64,000 bases of DNA from Ahaetulla prasina. Lineage: Eukaryota; Chordata; Lepidosauria; Squamata; Colubridae. Positions 21,913-33,779 of the stretch are shown one piece after another. Below the pieces are notes generated by a model. That model worked only from the letters and a program-made list of their open reading frames with translations. It was not told the DNA's origin and ran no database searches. The DNA lies in NCBI RefSeq assembly GCF_028640845.1, contig NC_080541.1, positions 158,542,502 to 158,606,501 on the forward strand, given 5' to 3'. The first letter of the stretch is position 1. Each line of letters begins with the position of its first letter. The position numbers and the translations under genes are program-made.

Positions 21913-22194
21913 TGGTATGCTGTCTTTTTTTTTTCCTGCTTTACTCAAAATTGATAGGCATTTCTTTTCAGACCAAGAAATGAGCATTGATACTTGCTTT
22001 AAAGGGAGACTCTGAAGGACATCACAAATAATCCCTAAAACATGTAGCATGAATTTTTTGTGCAACTCCGAGAAGTTGATAGAATTAACAAACGTTCTAG
22101 GTAAATTTTATCTCTCCCTTTTCACCCTCCTAGAGCCCTAAAATCTTTAAAACCTAAAAAAGATAAAGGATGAAACCTTTTCCTCCAGGCATTG

Positions 22195-22195
<1 letters not shown>

Positions 22196-22226
<31 letters not shown>

Positions 22227-22227
22227 A
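22196..22227. repeat. (ATTG)n microsatellite
   Basis: Eight attg units next to tatgctgccctgagtcac, which resembles a LINE or SINE 3' end on the minus strand. The microsatellite probably grew from its tail. Confidence 0.9.
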
Positions 22228-22319
22228 CATTTATATGCTGCCCTGAGTCACTTGATCAGGTGATAATGAGCAGAATATACATTTAATACATAATAATATA
22301 GCAGAGCAGAAGAAAAAGA

Positions 22320-22530
22320 AGTAGAGAAGATAACACAATACAAAGACCTGCAAATAGAGAATGGCTTTTGGCAAAAGAAAGCAAAGATAATACCAATAGT
22401 AGTAGGAGCATTGGGTACAATCCCCAAACACCTGGAGCAGCACTTGAACATCATCGGCACTGACAAATTCACCATCAGTCAGTTGCAAAAGGCAGCTTTA
22501 TTTGAAACAGCTTACATTCTCCAATGATAC
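22320..22530 (+). pseudogene. Non-LTR retrotransposon protein C-terminus (family unresolved)
   Basis: Plus-strand reading through 22335-22525 gives ITQYKDLQIENGFWQKKAKI, IPIVVGALGTIPKHLEQHL, then ISQLQKAALFETAYIL followed by a stop. The pattern V.IP.VVGALGTI....E, then LQK.AL..TA.ILR recurs at the end of retrotransposon-encoded proteins in many animals. I cannot name the clade. The fragment is about 65 codons and uninterrupted. No catalytic region is present. Confidence 0.5.
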
Positions 22531-22800
22531 CTGTAACACCATCAAACATCAACATCTGCTTATCCCAGGTTCTTGGGAAGGTCTTGATAGTTGAATAAAA
22601 TTGTCAAATGACAAATCCAATCTGAACATCTGGCTGGCAGTGCAATGGATCATAATATATTGCAAACCATTTCATGTATATGACTCTCAGTGTACAATAA
22701 AACCATCCAGTAAATTATAAAACAACAATGTAATACAACAATTAAAACCTAAAAAAAATTTAAATAGTGGGAGAATGGACCATGTGTGCATCCTGTATAC

Positions 22801-23553
22801 CAGGGGTCACCAACCTTTCGGATCTCAGGGACCACTAAATTTAAAATTTTAAATCCCGTGGACCACTAATATGATCTGCCTAATGACCGGCTGGGTGGGC
22901 GTGCCAAGGTGGTCATGTGACTGGGTGGGTGTGGCCAACTCAATGTCACTCACGTCAAGGGGCATCTTGCCAGCCTCTACTTGCTACTCCTTGCCTGCCC
23001 ACCTCTCTCCTTAGGAAGCAGTTATTGGAGCTAAGCAGCTACCATGAGACAGAGTTGGCAAAACAGCTGGCTCAGTTCAAATTGGATTGAGCAAGAAGGA
23101 GGCTCAGCAGAAGCACCTAACTGAGGACTACAAGCATAGGCTTTCCAAACAGAGGGAAGATCTGTGGGGGTCCCAGGCCAGGTACAGGCACTTGGTGGCT
23201 CATTGGGCTAAGATGGTCAGCCAGTTCCAGGCCATGATGAAATCCCACTGGAACAAGGCCCTCCAGTTCCAGAGGTACTTCCCTCCAGCCTTTGCCCAAA
23301 GCCCCACACCAGGAGGCCAAAGCAGACTCCAAGTTGGAATTTCTGCCCCCCTCTGCCCCACACAAAAAGATCCTGAAGGGGGACACACTCTGCAGCAACA
23401 CAAATGTTCATTGTATGTATCCATCCCAGGGGCCATAGTTTGAGGACTCCTGAGTTAGTGCAATATAAAAAAATGCAAATAATTTTTCTGGGGACCACCA
23501 AAATTTTCTCATGGACCACCAGTGGTCCACAGACCACCAGTTGGTGACCACTG
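22801..23553 (+). mobile_element. Non-autonomous hAT element, 753 bp, carrying a reading frame
   Basis: Ends caggggtcaccaacctttcg and accagttggtgaccactg are inverted repeats; exact 8-bp duplication ctgtatac (22793-22800, 23554-23561). The interior is not MITE-like: from about 23040 it carries a frame rich in Gln, Lys and Trp with a predicted helical stretch (KEAQQKHLTEDY, REDLWGSQARYRHL, VSQFQAMMKSHWNKA), followed by a Pro-rich part. A frameshift separates an upstream in-phase-looking piece ELAKQLAQFKL. I do not recognise the protein. It has no hAT dimerisation or DDE motif, so it is not transposase. A captured host exon is possible. Confidence 0.85.
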
Positions 23554-24007
23554 CTGTATACACTGTAGCCACCTCACAGGCTTCTTATTTTCCTGGGTTC
23601 CCCAAACCTGTTGAAAGAATCAGGTTTGGAGAGATTGTTATATTTGGGCTGCAAAAGCCTAGATGATCACTAGACAAAGCACAAAATAATGCAGAATAAC
23701 ACAATTCTTTGCTGCCTCTTGGCAACTGCCGTATATTTTACAGTCCATCTCTCAAATTCTTCCTCTGTATTAAGTCTGTATTAAGCTTGTCTGTATTAAA
23801 CCCTGCTAAGGAGATATGTTAAAGGTAACTATTATTCTAGTGCTGGGCCAGCTTTCTAGAAAAAGGTGCGATGCAGAAAAAGCTGATGTGTATTCTTCCA
23901 AAGGGTGTAGGATTTTTGACCATTTTGGCTAGGTCTGGTGAGAGACAGCTACAACAGCATCTGAAAGACCACAAGTACAAGTTGCCCATTTCTGGTTTTA
24001 GGAATAA

Positions 24008-24605
24008 ATAGTACTAGCGAAAGCACTTAGACTTATATAGAATAGAATAGAATAGAATTTTATTGCCAAGTGTGATTGGACACACAAGGAATTTGTCTTG
24101 GTGCATATGCTCTCAGTGTACATAAAATAAAAGATATGTTCATCAAGGTACAACATTTACAACACAATTGATGGTCAATATATCAATATAAATCATAAGG
24201 ATTGCCAGCAACAAGTTATAGTCATACAGTCATAAGTCGAAAGAGATTGGTGATGGGAACTATGAGACGATTAATAGTAGTGCAGATTCAGTAAATAGTC
24301 TGACAGTGTTGATGGAATTATTTGTTTAGCAGAGTGATGGCCTTCGGCAAAAAACTGTTCTTGTGTCTAGTTGTGTGCAGTGCTCTATATACCACTTCAT
24401 AGCTTTACAGCCCTCTCTAAGTGGTTTACAGACTCAGCATGTTGCCCCCAACAATCTGGGTCCTCATTTTACCCACCTCAGAAGGACAGAAGGCTGAGTC
24501 AACCTTGAGCCTGGTGAGATTCGAACTGACAAATTGCAGGCAGCTGGCAAGCAGCAGAAGTAGCCTGCAATACTGCATTCTAACCACTGTGCTACCACGG
24601 CTCTT
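24008..24605 (-). mobile_element. Sauria-type SINE split by a LINE tail
   Basis: The distal part at 24008-24039 (gcacttagacttatata) and the main part at about 24387-24605 (accacttcatagctttacag to ctaaccactgtgctaccac) are the two pieces of one SINE. The insertion point is the tatata of the 3' region, and a few bases of TATA are repeated at both junctions. Confidence 0.88.
24040..24386 (-). mobile_element. Snake CR1/L3-type LINE 3' end with AATAG tail
   Basis: The minus-strand element ends in (attct)n, seen here as gaatagaatagaatag, preceded by tttattgccaagtgtgattg, ttgtcttggtgcatatgctc and catcaaggtacaac. This is the tail known from advanced snakes, where the LINE spreads AATAG microsatellites. 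5'-truncated after about 345 bases (ctagttgtgtgcagtgctc). Non-coding. This is the strongest lineage marker in the window. Confidence 0.85.
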
Positions 24606-26156
24606 ATTGTAGTGTTATGTAAATTGTATTGCTGTGCCTGTACAACTATCATTTATATTTTATTATATATTTGTGAACCATTCACAATTTACAAATCCTT
24701 GCTTAATAAAGATGGTGCTTTTGACATTAACATTAACTTTGCCTGGATTTAAGGGTAACTCATCTGAACTTCACATAGCTGAATGGAAAAGTGAACTGTG
24801 CTTGCAGAAGTCCTGGATTCATTGATATCTAAATAACAAGGGTCTCAAGGGAGGGATCTGAAAATAATATCTTAGAGAGTGGATATCTTTCAGAAGAGAT
24901 GAATCTGACCTCTCTGAATCTGACCTTTCCAGCATAATCATTAGATGTCAAGGATTTCCAGGAGTGACAGTCTTTACACATCTGAGTAGCATCTGGTTGG
25001 GGAAGGTTGAAGTAGGTAAACCAAGAGTTTGACTCAGCATAAAGCAATTTCACATCTATTATGTGTCACTAGTACAGTGATTAGCCAAGGATCTTCCATC
25101 TGCAACAGCATTAAACATGTGCCCTGCTTGGTTTGCAGCATTCTCAACTATTCATATCCTTAGAGGTCAAGTTGCACTTTGTATCCTGGCCTTATCTAGC
25201 TTTCATTCACTTTTCTTTACAAGAAGCATCTTCTGCAGAATGCCCAAAGATGAATGGCTTCATTACTCCATCCAGGAAACTGTAGGATCAATTCCACATT
25301 CCCGTCAGACGGTATTGTACAGCTTCATCATCATCTGCCATCATAAATTATTCCTAATGTTTCTTCACTGACTAAGCCTTTGTTTTAAATTTAGCTTGGT
25401 AGAAAAATCTTGCTCTTGTCATTGTCATGTAAATTAGTAATATGTGCAGGACAGTATCCTAATTCACATTTGATCGTTGCTAGATAAGCGAACAAGCAAA
25501 AGAAAGCAGAGGAGGAACACTGTTAAACTTGCATATCAACATGTTATTAAGCAATCTTGTAAGTTTTCTAGTCATATGAGGGTTTGGAATATAGGACAAG
25601 ATCACAATTACAGCCAATCGATCTTATTAGCAATCTCCACTGTTCTTAAGGATACATGCTCAGGGGGGGAAAAAAAAAGAGGGAATCCTCAACTTGAAAT
25701 ATTTCCCCCAAATTCTTCAGATCTTCATATTTTAGAGAAAAGACACCTGCATGTCTCTCTGTCAGCTTCACTGTCTTCTGTGTCTTTTTTTCGTGGCAAG
25801 CAATCACTAAAATTCTCTGCCCTCTTTGAAAAATTGCTGCTTTAACTCATTATACGGAGACTTGATGCCTTTGTGATGTCAGCAGCCATTTATCTAATCC
25901 CCATTTCAAACCTCTTTGTACGTCTGCTAAAGAACAGACCCTTAGAAGCAAAGGAAGAGAAGACGAGATACAGAAAATGAACATGGGCGTATAAAAGAGA
26001 GCAGCAGGCAGGCCAGCGACACACATTTTTCTACAGTGCCAACATTCAAGAAAGAATCCTACCTTTTACAAGATACAGAAAATCTGTAAAATGCACAAAC
26101 TTTTCTAGTTCAAAAAAAAAAAAAAAAGCATTTTCCTCCTCATCTCAACATTTGGT
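24606..26156. other. No gene seen
   Basis: About 1.5 kb without a recognised element. Frames at 25117-25371 and 25477-25845 lack motifs, splice context or homologues I recognise. Poly-A runs lie at 25669 and 26111. Confidence 0.45.
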
Positions 26157-26325
26157 GAGCATGAGGTAGTGGTTAAAGTGCTGGACAGAACTAGGGTGAC
26201 CTTGATTCAGGTTCATGGAAACTCTCTAGGTGATTTTGAGCCCGTAATACACTCTCCATCCAATCTACTTCACTTTGTTACTGAGGGGAAAACAAGAAGG
26301 GAAATAAAGGTCAATAGTAATGGGA
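26157..26325 (+). mobile_element. Second tRNA-type SINE family (Squam1/MIR-like)
   Basis: Begins gagcatgaggtagtggttaa (A-box-like) with agtgctggacagaactaggg, then ttgattcaggttcatgg (B-box-like), then aactctctaggtgattttga, the conserved central phrase of this SINE type. The tail toward 26310 is decayed. Distinct from the Sauria-type SINEs. Name tentative. Confidence 0.6.
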
Positions 26326-26419
26326 AATTTTCTTATCTCACAGCCCAGGTAAGGATTGAGGGATGTTCAGCTGAAGAACTATGCAGCAAATATGTACACC
26401 AGCACTGAGCTATATAAAC

Positions 26420-27124
26420 CTTTCAGATCTCAGGGACCACTTAATTTATAATTTTAAATCCCGTGGACCACTAATATGATCTGCCTAATGACCAGCTGGG
26501 TGGGCGTGCCAAGGTGGTCATGTGACTGGGTGGGTGTGGCCAACTCAATGTCACTCATGTCAAGGGGCATCTTGCCAGCCTCTACTTGCTACTCCTCGCC
26601 TGCCCACCCAGGCTCCTTAGGGCCCCAACAGGAAGCAGTTATTGGAGCTAAGCAGCCACCATGAGACAGAGTTGGCAAAACAGCTGGCTCAGTTCAAATT
26701 AGATTGAGCGAGAAGGAGGCTCAGCAGAAGCACCTCACTGAGGACTACAAACAGAGAGAAGATCTGTGGGGGTCCAAAGCCAGGTACAGGCACTTGATGG
26801 CTCAGTGGGCTGAGATGGTCAGCCAGTTCCAGGCCATGATGAAGTCCCACTGGAACAAGGCCCACTGGTTCTTCACCACCGGTGGCACTTCCCTCCAGCC
26901 TTTGCCCAAAGCCCCACACCAGGAGGCCGAAGCAGACCCCAAGTCAGAATTTCTGCCCCCCTCTGCCCCACACAAAAAGATCCCAATGGGGGACACTCTC
27001 TGCAGCAACACAAACATTCATTGCATGTATCCATCCCAGAGGCCATAGTTTGAGGACCCCTGATTTAGTGCAATATAAAAACATGCAAATAATTTTTCTG
27101 GGGACCACCAGTTGGTGACCACTG
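26420..27124 (+). mobile_element. Second copy of the ORF-bearing hAT element, left end clipped
   Basis: Nearly collinear with 22801-23553. An exact 8-bp duplication atataaac (26412-26419, 27125-27132) flanks it, yet the first 14 or so bases of the left terminus are missing, so the sequence starts at ctttcagatctcag. It carries the same frame (26704-27048) with KEAQQKHLTEDY and VSQFQAMMKSHWNKA, lacking a 15-base segment and diverging in frame after the helical part. It also lacks some of the right-end repeat block present in the first copy. Confidence 0.85.
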
Positions 27125-27132
27125 ATATAAAC

Positions 27133-28005
27133 CACTCCTGAGAGCGAAATTTGTCTGCAGCCTCCTTAATCGTATTCCAGATGAGAGAACTCATGAGTTT
27201 GAAAAGATGGTGGACACCAGCTTTAAGAAGAATTGGGAGAATGTAGCTTTTACATCAAAGAGCACTTGCAGTGCACAAATTGAGGTGGTTCAACTCTTAC
27301 GGATATCCTGTCACCAAATTAGACTCTTTAGATCCAGGATGCTAATGTTTAGATTTAACTATGAAGCTGTTTCAAATCTTTAACACTGTTTAAAGAAACA
27401 ATAGCAGCCGCAGCAAAATGTATTTTATTTGTATGTTATAGCATATTTACACTGTTGTTTTTCATGTCGCGATCTTTAGGGAATCAATTTACTTTCCATT
27501 ATCATGGTAAAATTATACAAGTGAATTATTTCCCTCTTACTGAAAAATACACTGTTCATTCCAAAATGGGAGATGAAATTCATATAGTTTGCTAGCACTT
27601 GGGAACAATACAATGTGACTAGAGTTTGAACCCCCAAATTTATGAGTTAACCTTTCTATTGCAATGGCATGTAAAATACTTAATGGGTTTTACAACTGCA
27701 GTGACTACACAGTTTTGCAAGATTATTTTTAAAATTATGGTGAAGATTCTTACCTGATTTGACAACTCTCATCTGTTTCAACCTGTAGTATTGCTTCTTT
27801 CTCAGTAATATAGAACCAGGCTTCGGTTGTTTATTGTATATAAAGCACAAAGCTGATAGCTTTCCATTAAATATATTCTCCTTCAGGATTTTTTAGGATA
27901 ATAGTATCATTAGAGGCTGTTGATGAAATTCTTGCAATTTTTAACAGCTGTATCTAATATGGAATATTCAGACTGTTCATGTTAATGTGCTTCCAACTTA
28001 AATAA
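27133..28005. other. No gene seen
   Basis: AT-rich unique sequence with no recognisable motif on either strand. Confidence 0.5.
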
Positions 28006-29322
28006 ATTTTGATACCATCGACCATGGTATCCTGCTGCACCGGTTGGAGGGATTAGGAGTGGGGGGCACCGTTTATCGGTGGTTCTCCTCCTATCTCTCT
28101 GACCAGTCGCAGACGGTGTTGACAGGGGGGCAGAGGTCGTCCTCGAGGTGCCTCACTTGTGGGGTGCCTCAGGGGTCGATTCTCTCACCTACCCTGTTCA
28201 ACATCTATATGAAGCCGCTGGGCGAGGTCATCAGTGGTTTCGGGGTGAGTTATCATCTGTACGCTGATGATACTCAGCTGTACTTTTCCACCCCGGACCA
28301 CCCCAACGAAGCGGTCGAAGTGCTGTCCCGGTGCTTGGAAGCTGTACAGGTCTGGATGGGGAGAAACAGACTCAAGCTCAATCCCTCCAAGACGGAGTGG
28401 CTGTGGATGCCGGCACCCCGGTACAGTCAGCTGCATCCGCAGCTGACTGTCGGGGGTGAGTTAGTGGCCCCAAAGGAGGTGGTTCGCAACTTGGGGGTCC
28501 TCCTGGATGGACGGCTGTCCTTTGATGAACATCTGGCAGCCGTCTCCAGGAGGGCCTTTTACCAAGTTCGCTTGGTTTGCCAGTTGCGTCCCTTCCTTGA
28601 CCGGGATGCCTTATGCACGGTCACTCATGCTCTGGTTATGTCTAGGTTGGATTACTGCAATGCTCTCTACATGGGGCTGCCCTTGAGGTGCACCCGGAGA
28701 CTACAGTTAGTCCAGAATGTGGCTGCGCGAGTCGTAACGGGAGCCGCTCATGGCTCCCACGTAACATCACTACTCCGTAGTCTGCACTGGCTTCCTGTGG
28801 TTTTTTGGGTGCGCTTCAAGATTTTGGTTACCACCTTTAAAGCGCTCCATGGCTTATGACCCGGGTACTTACGAGACCGCCTGCTGTTACCCTTTGCCTC
28901 CCACCGACCTGTACGCTCTCACAGAGAGGGTCTCCTCAGGGTGCCGTCCACCAAACAGTGTCGGCTGGCGGCCCACAGGAGTAGGGCCTTCTCTGTGGGG
29001 GCAGCGACGCTCTGGAATGAACTTCCCCCTGGCCTACGTCAAGTGCCTGATCTTCGGACCTTCCGTCGTGAGCTCAAAACACACTTATTTATTCAAGCGG
29101 GACTGGCATAATAGTGTTGAATTTTAAATTTGGGGTTTTACTAATATTTTAAAATTTTAAAATCTAAATTTTTAATTATCAGCCTTTTATAATCTGCTAT
29201 GTTTTAAATGTTGTTTTAATTGTATATATTTTGTGTTTTATCTTTGGCTGTACACCGCCCTGAGTCCTTCGGGAGAAGGGCGGTATAAAAATTTAATAAA
29301 ATAAATAAATAAATAAATAAAT
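28006..29322 (+). pseudogene. L2-clade LINE, second copy
   Basis: Close relative of 3813-5163. A frame of 271 codons (28044-28859) carries [73 protein letters not shown] and LHWLPVVF. It ends at a premature TGA in FKALHGL, where the other copy has Gly. The remaining C-terminus follows in shifted frames to about 29110. The 3' end repeats ccgccctgagtccttcggg and an (aaat)n tail. The copy starts at tttgataccatcgacc, so the palm Asp motif is partly present and all upstream domains are lost. Confidence 0.93.
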
Positions 29323-29659
29323 AATAAATATACTTTGTGATGATTTCCAAGGTTTCTAATAAGTAGTAATGTGGAAATCATAATTTCCAGTTGAAGTATT
29401 TTATGCAAAATAGATGAACACTGTGCTAAATCCTCTCTGCTTTGATGTGTTTAACATTCCTGTTGATTCAGAGTTGCTTTATCAGTTCCCAGAAAATAAT
29501 TAAGGTAAGGACAATTATAGCCAGCCAAGTCTAGAAGAAAATTCCATAGCCTTTAATGGCAAGAAAAAGAAGAATAGACCATGAGGTTATGTAGATGTAA
29601 ATCACCAGCCCACACATTTTTAAACATGGTTTAGGTGTGAGGGAGAGATGACCCAAAGG

Positions 29660-30075
29660 CAGTGGTGAAATCTGAACTGGTTTACTACTGGCTGCGCATG
29701 CACAGTGCGCACCATGCACCAAATGCAAGGTGTGTGTGTGCATGCACAATGCATGTCAAAAGGAGGCATGGGGTAAGTAGAACAGTGCATGGAGGAGGGG
29801 GTGATCAGCTGTAGTGAGCAATCTTTCTTTTCACTTTTAAAAGCATTTTTTTTACAACCTATTCAGCGGAATAGGTTGTAAAAAAAAGTTTTTAAAAGTA
29901 AAAATAAAAGGCTCTGACAATCAGGTAGCTCAGCTGGGATCGTCAGAGCCTTTTTTTTTAACCTTTTAAAAATGTTACTTTTAAAACCTATTCGGCTGAA
30001 TAGGTTGTAAACAAATGCTTTTAAAAGTAAAAAAAAAAAAAGGCTCTGACGATCACGCAGCTCAGCTGTGCTTTG
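29660..30075. mobile_element. hAT-like palindrome-rich element, right end unclear
   Basis: Left end cagtggtgaaatctgaac with ggtttactactggctgcgc. The interior folds: tacaacctattc/gaataggttgta (29858-29881), ggctctgac/gtcagagcc (29910-29951), and a second attcggctgaat unit near 29990. Long A and T runs flank each arm. Related to 56077-56450. No right terminal repeat or target duplication was found. Confidence 0.65.
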
Positions 30076-30283
30076 AGGAGATTGAGGATATTACGTCCAC
30101 ACAGACAAGCAAAAGCATAGTCAGGCTCAAATCCCAGGAGAAATAATCAACTGTCTGTTTTTGCATAAATGTTAAATGATCCATGGCTATCTCAATTCAA
30201 TTTTCTAGGTATGCCTGAACAAAACACAGGCCCAGTTCACATTACTCTAAAACATGGCTGTTAACTTAAAACATGGTTGTTAA

Positions 30284-31007
30284 CTTAATTCTACGTAGCT
30301 TCTTTTCATAAAACACCACGCTACTGACGAGAGCATATAAAACATTCGCTAGGCCAATTCTTGATTACTGCTCTCCTGTTTAGAACCCATACCATATATC
30401 TGATATCAACACAGTCGAGCGTGTCCAAAGGTATTTTACAAGAAGAGTTCTCCACTCCTCTGAAACCAATAAAATACCTTATTCCACCAGACTTGATATC
30501 CTGGGTCTAGAAAACTTGGAACTTCGTCGCCTTCGACAGGACCTGGGTTTAGCTCATAAAATCATCCATTGTAATGTCCTTCCTGTTAATGACATTTTTA
30601 GTTTCAATAACAATATCACAAGAGCTACCAACAGATTTAAACTCAATATCAACCGCTCCAGTTTAGATTGCAGAAAACACGATTTCAGTAACAGAATTAT
30701 CTATGCTTGGAATGCATTACCTGACTCTGTGGTTTCTTCTCATAACCCCAAAAGTTTTACTCTAAATCTATCCACGGTTGACCTCACCACTTTCCTAAGA
30801 GGACTCTAAGGGGCGTGCATAAGAGCACAAACATGCCTACCGTTCCTGTCCTATTGTTTCTTCCTCTCTATATATATGTGTTTATAGTACCTTGTTTCTC
30901 CTTATATATGTTTATATATTATATAATCCTCTATGTTATACTTGTATATATTGTTACGATGAATAAATAAATAAAAAATAAATAAAAATAAATAAATAAA
31001 AATAAAT
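30284..31007 (+). pseudogene. CR1-like LINE (family B), 3' end
   Basis: Frame 30516-30809 encodes the ORF2 C-terminus: ELRRLRQDLGLAHKII, NRFKLNINRSSLDCRKHDF, FSNRIIYAWNALPDSVVSS, TTFLRGL then stop. Upstream pieces ARPILDYCSPV and RVQKYFTRRVLHSSE appear in other frames. 3' UTR tctaaggggcgtgcataagag, then AT-rich, then (aaat)n to 31007. Same subfamily as 33780-34349. Confidence 0.9.
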
Positions 31008-32732
31008 GGCTGGTTCGGATGTGATCAGTATATTGTGTGGACACAGCTATAGATCAAAGGTAAGGAAATAGAACCAATCTCAAGTTGATCAACTAGACGT
31101 TGTCACCTACAGGGAAAAGTCAAGATGTTTCATTATTCAAATAATCCCAGACAAATGCTCCTCCAATCTCAGAAATTTCTGCTTCTACCCAAGCATAATT
31201 ATCCCTGCTAAGATTTCCTTCTGGTTCTTGTAGAATTAAGTACAACTTATTTCCAAGCATCCCCAATATTCCAATAAATTTTTTTTGAGCAATCTTAAGA
31301 GTTTCTCGTCATTGTACTCTCTTTCTCTCTTTAGCTTGATTTACTTTAGTCCAAGAAAATCCATTTCCTTTCCTTTCCTTTTACTTCTATTTTTTTGTAC
31401 ACTTTCATCCAACAGTCAGCATCTGGTTTTGCTTTACATTCCCTCCATCCGCCCCCCCCTCACTTAAAAAAGATCCCGATATTCTCCTGAGAATTGTGTG
31501 ATATGTGTGAATAGAAACTTTCTAAAATCATTTTTATTTTATCTTGACAGAAATGTTAAAGCAAACGCAAGAAAGAAAACAAAAAAGAAACAAAAAGAGT
31601 TTTACAAGTTGTGTAAAAGTGAAGAAGGATTTTCAAAGTAATGTCATATTTATATTACCAATAAGATTATCTTAATAGTTACTAAAATCAAATAAATGAT
31701 TAGCAAACTTAGCCAATATTATAAGTATCATTCATCAGAATGACAATCAATAGAATTTAGTGTTTATTATCCAGACTTACCATCACAAAACAGAAAATTA
31801 TTTTTGAAACTTTATATTAAGATAAACACAAATTTCTGATGTAGTACATAAATGCAACTTCTGGGAATCTGGCAGGGAGCATCAGAATACCTTCCTTCCT
31901 TCCCTCCTTCCTTCCTTCCTTCCTTCCTTCCTTCCTTCCTGGAAATGAACAGGTTAAAATATTATGGGATTTCTTTTTACAGATATCCAATGAAAATCTA
32001 AAGTTACAGCATTATGCAGCCTGTATACATGGTTTCCCCCCTCCCCCCAGATTTGCTGCATAAGTCCTTTGGAAATAATTTGTTTTTATTTACTTCTTTT
32101 CTTTTCTTTTTCTTTTTCACTAACAATTATTTATAACACAAATTTGCCTGATTTCACGATGCAGTTAAAGGCATTTTCTAGATGCTAGTAAATATAGATT
32201 AAATGCAGTTAAGAAGAGATCATTTATTTATTTTTATGTTGCCATTTAGTTTTTAAACATTCTGTCCTGGTTTTTCTAAAGCATAGATCTTTCTGTCCAT
32301 TTAATGTTTGGCAACAAAGAAAAATCTCACGCACAAGTAAATATATCTTTCTAGCTAGCTTCCAACCCTCTAACTCACTGGAGAAAAAAACTTTATCTTC
32401 TATTTTCATGTTCAATTTCTTTCTAATTTTTAGAATTAGAGAGCTGACAGCTGGACTAATTGTTATTCAGGATTAGTACCAGCTACTTGCCCTGTGTTGC
32501 TGGTTAAGAATCTCCATTTTAAAATTTTGCAGAATGCCCTTAAATACCCATGGCATTCTTGGAAATGTAAATGATGTTCTGAATATGAACTCCATTTACA
32601 TTTTGTGCAACTACTTGGAATATTATTACTGGACCTTGAAATATAATGGGAAATTTAAAATGGCGGCCTTAAAACTGACTGCCTATGTGGGCAGGTGAAC
32701 TCCAAATAAATATTGGAGGAAAACACTGCTAT
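31008..32732. other. No gene seen apart from the CTTC microsatellite
   Basis: No recognised coding sequence or element. Pyrimidine-rich patches at 31340-31400 and 32095-32120. Confidence 0.45.
31891..31940. repeat. (CTTC)n microsatellite
   Basis: About twelve cttc units, pure except for one ccc interruption. Confidence 0.95.
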
Positions 32733-33093
32733 GCAGATCGACTTACAACCATAATAGAATCCCAAATTTCCATTGCCAAGCACTCCAGTTGTTGAATGCA
32801 TTTCCCCCCCATTTTACAGCCTTTCTTGACATAGTTCTTAAGTGAATCACTGCAGTTGTTAAGTTAGTCACATGACTGCAAAGTGAATATGGCTTCCCCA
32901 CTGACTTTGATCACATGACCCTGGGATAGTGCAAATGTTATAAATACATGCCAGTTGTCCAACACCTGAATTTTGATCTTGTGACCATGGGGATGCTGCA
33001 ACAGTGTGAAAACGGCCATAAATCACTTTTTCAGTGCCTTTGCAACTTTGAACAGTCACTAAGTGAATGATTGTAAATCAAGGACCTCCTGTA
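32733..33093 (+). mobile_element. TA-flanked MITE (Tigger-like), diverged
   Basis: Contains gttcttaagtgaatcactgc, gttaagttagtcacatgac, gtgaccatggggatgctgc and ends tcaaggacctcctgta. The left end is weak (tcgacttacaaccataat near 32738). More decayed than 11266-11650. Non-coding. Confidence 0.8.
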
Positions 33094-33458
33094 CCATACA
33101 GATGTTTGTTTGTTTGTTTTTTTGGTGTTTCTAATCTAGCCTTTCATATTGCTTTTGCTGAAACAAGGAACCTCATTCTCTCTTGTCACAAAATATATCT
33201 GTTTGTCCAATGATAATGGCAATTCCTGCGGTGATATCATTAAACGCTTGACTATAGCTCTAAATAGTCTGTTTTATACCACTCGGGTTGCTGGAGATAA
33301 TTTCGAAAAGGATTTTTCTATTAATGCAGAGTAAACTATCAAAGCAAATTCTGACTCATCGATCTAAATAAAGAGATTTCTTGTTTCATAGCACAAAGCC
33401 GAAATGCCCTGCCTGCTTGGCGTCGTGGCTTCTTTGAAGTACTTGGAGACGCATGCTG

Positions 33459-33576
33459 CAGGGGTGGGTTCTACTTAGCTTTACTACCAGTTTGCATTGT
33501 GCCCACACACGTGCGCTCACTCCACTCGTGCACGTGCATGCTCTTCTTCGCATGCGCAGAAGCTTCTGCACCACTG
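33459..33576. mobile_element. hAT-type MITE, 118 bp
   Basis: Starts caggggtgggttctac and ends ttctgcaccactg; flanks gcatgctg and acatgctg match at 7 of 8. The interior has gcgcac/gtgcatg-type runs and gcatgcgcagaagc. The right terminal repeat is poor, so it may be an internally rearranged copy. Confidence 0.65.
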
Positions 33577-33779
33577 ACATGCTGCTGGGGATATACAGTT
33601 TAGAGCCCCTTGTTGTCCCTGTACCATGGATCAGGGGGCATCTCAGTTTTAAACTTGTGAGTCAGGCCTCTGCCTTCCTGCCCAGCTGCACCTCCTCCTA
33701 CGAAAGCCACCTTCAATGGGGACCTGGAGAAACTGACTTTCATTCTGAATCGAGTGTGGGCTCATATAGGTATTTTAAT

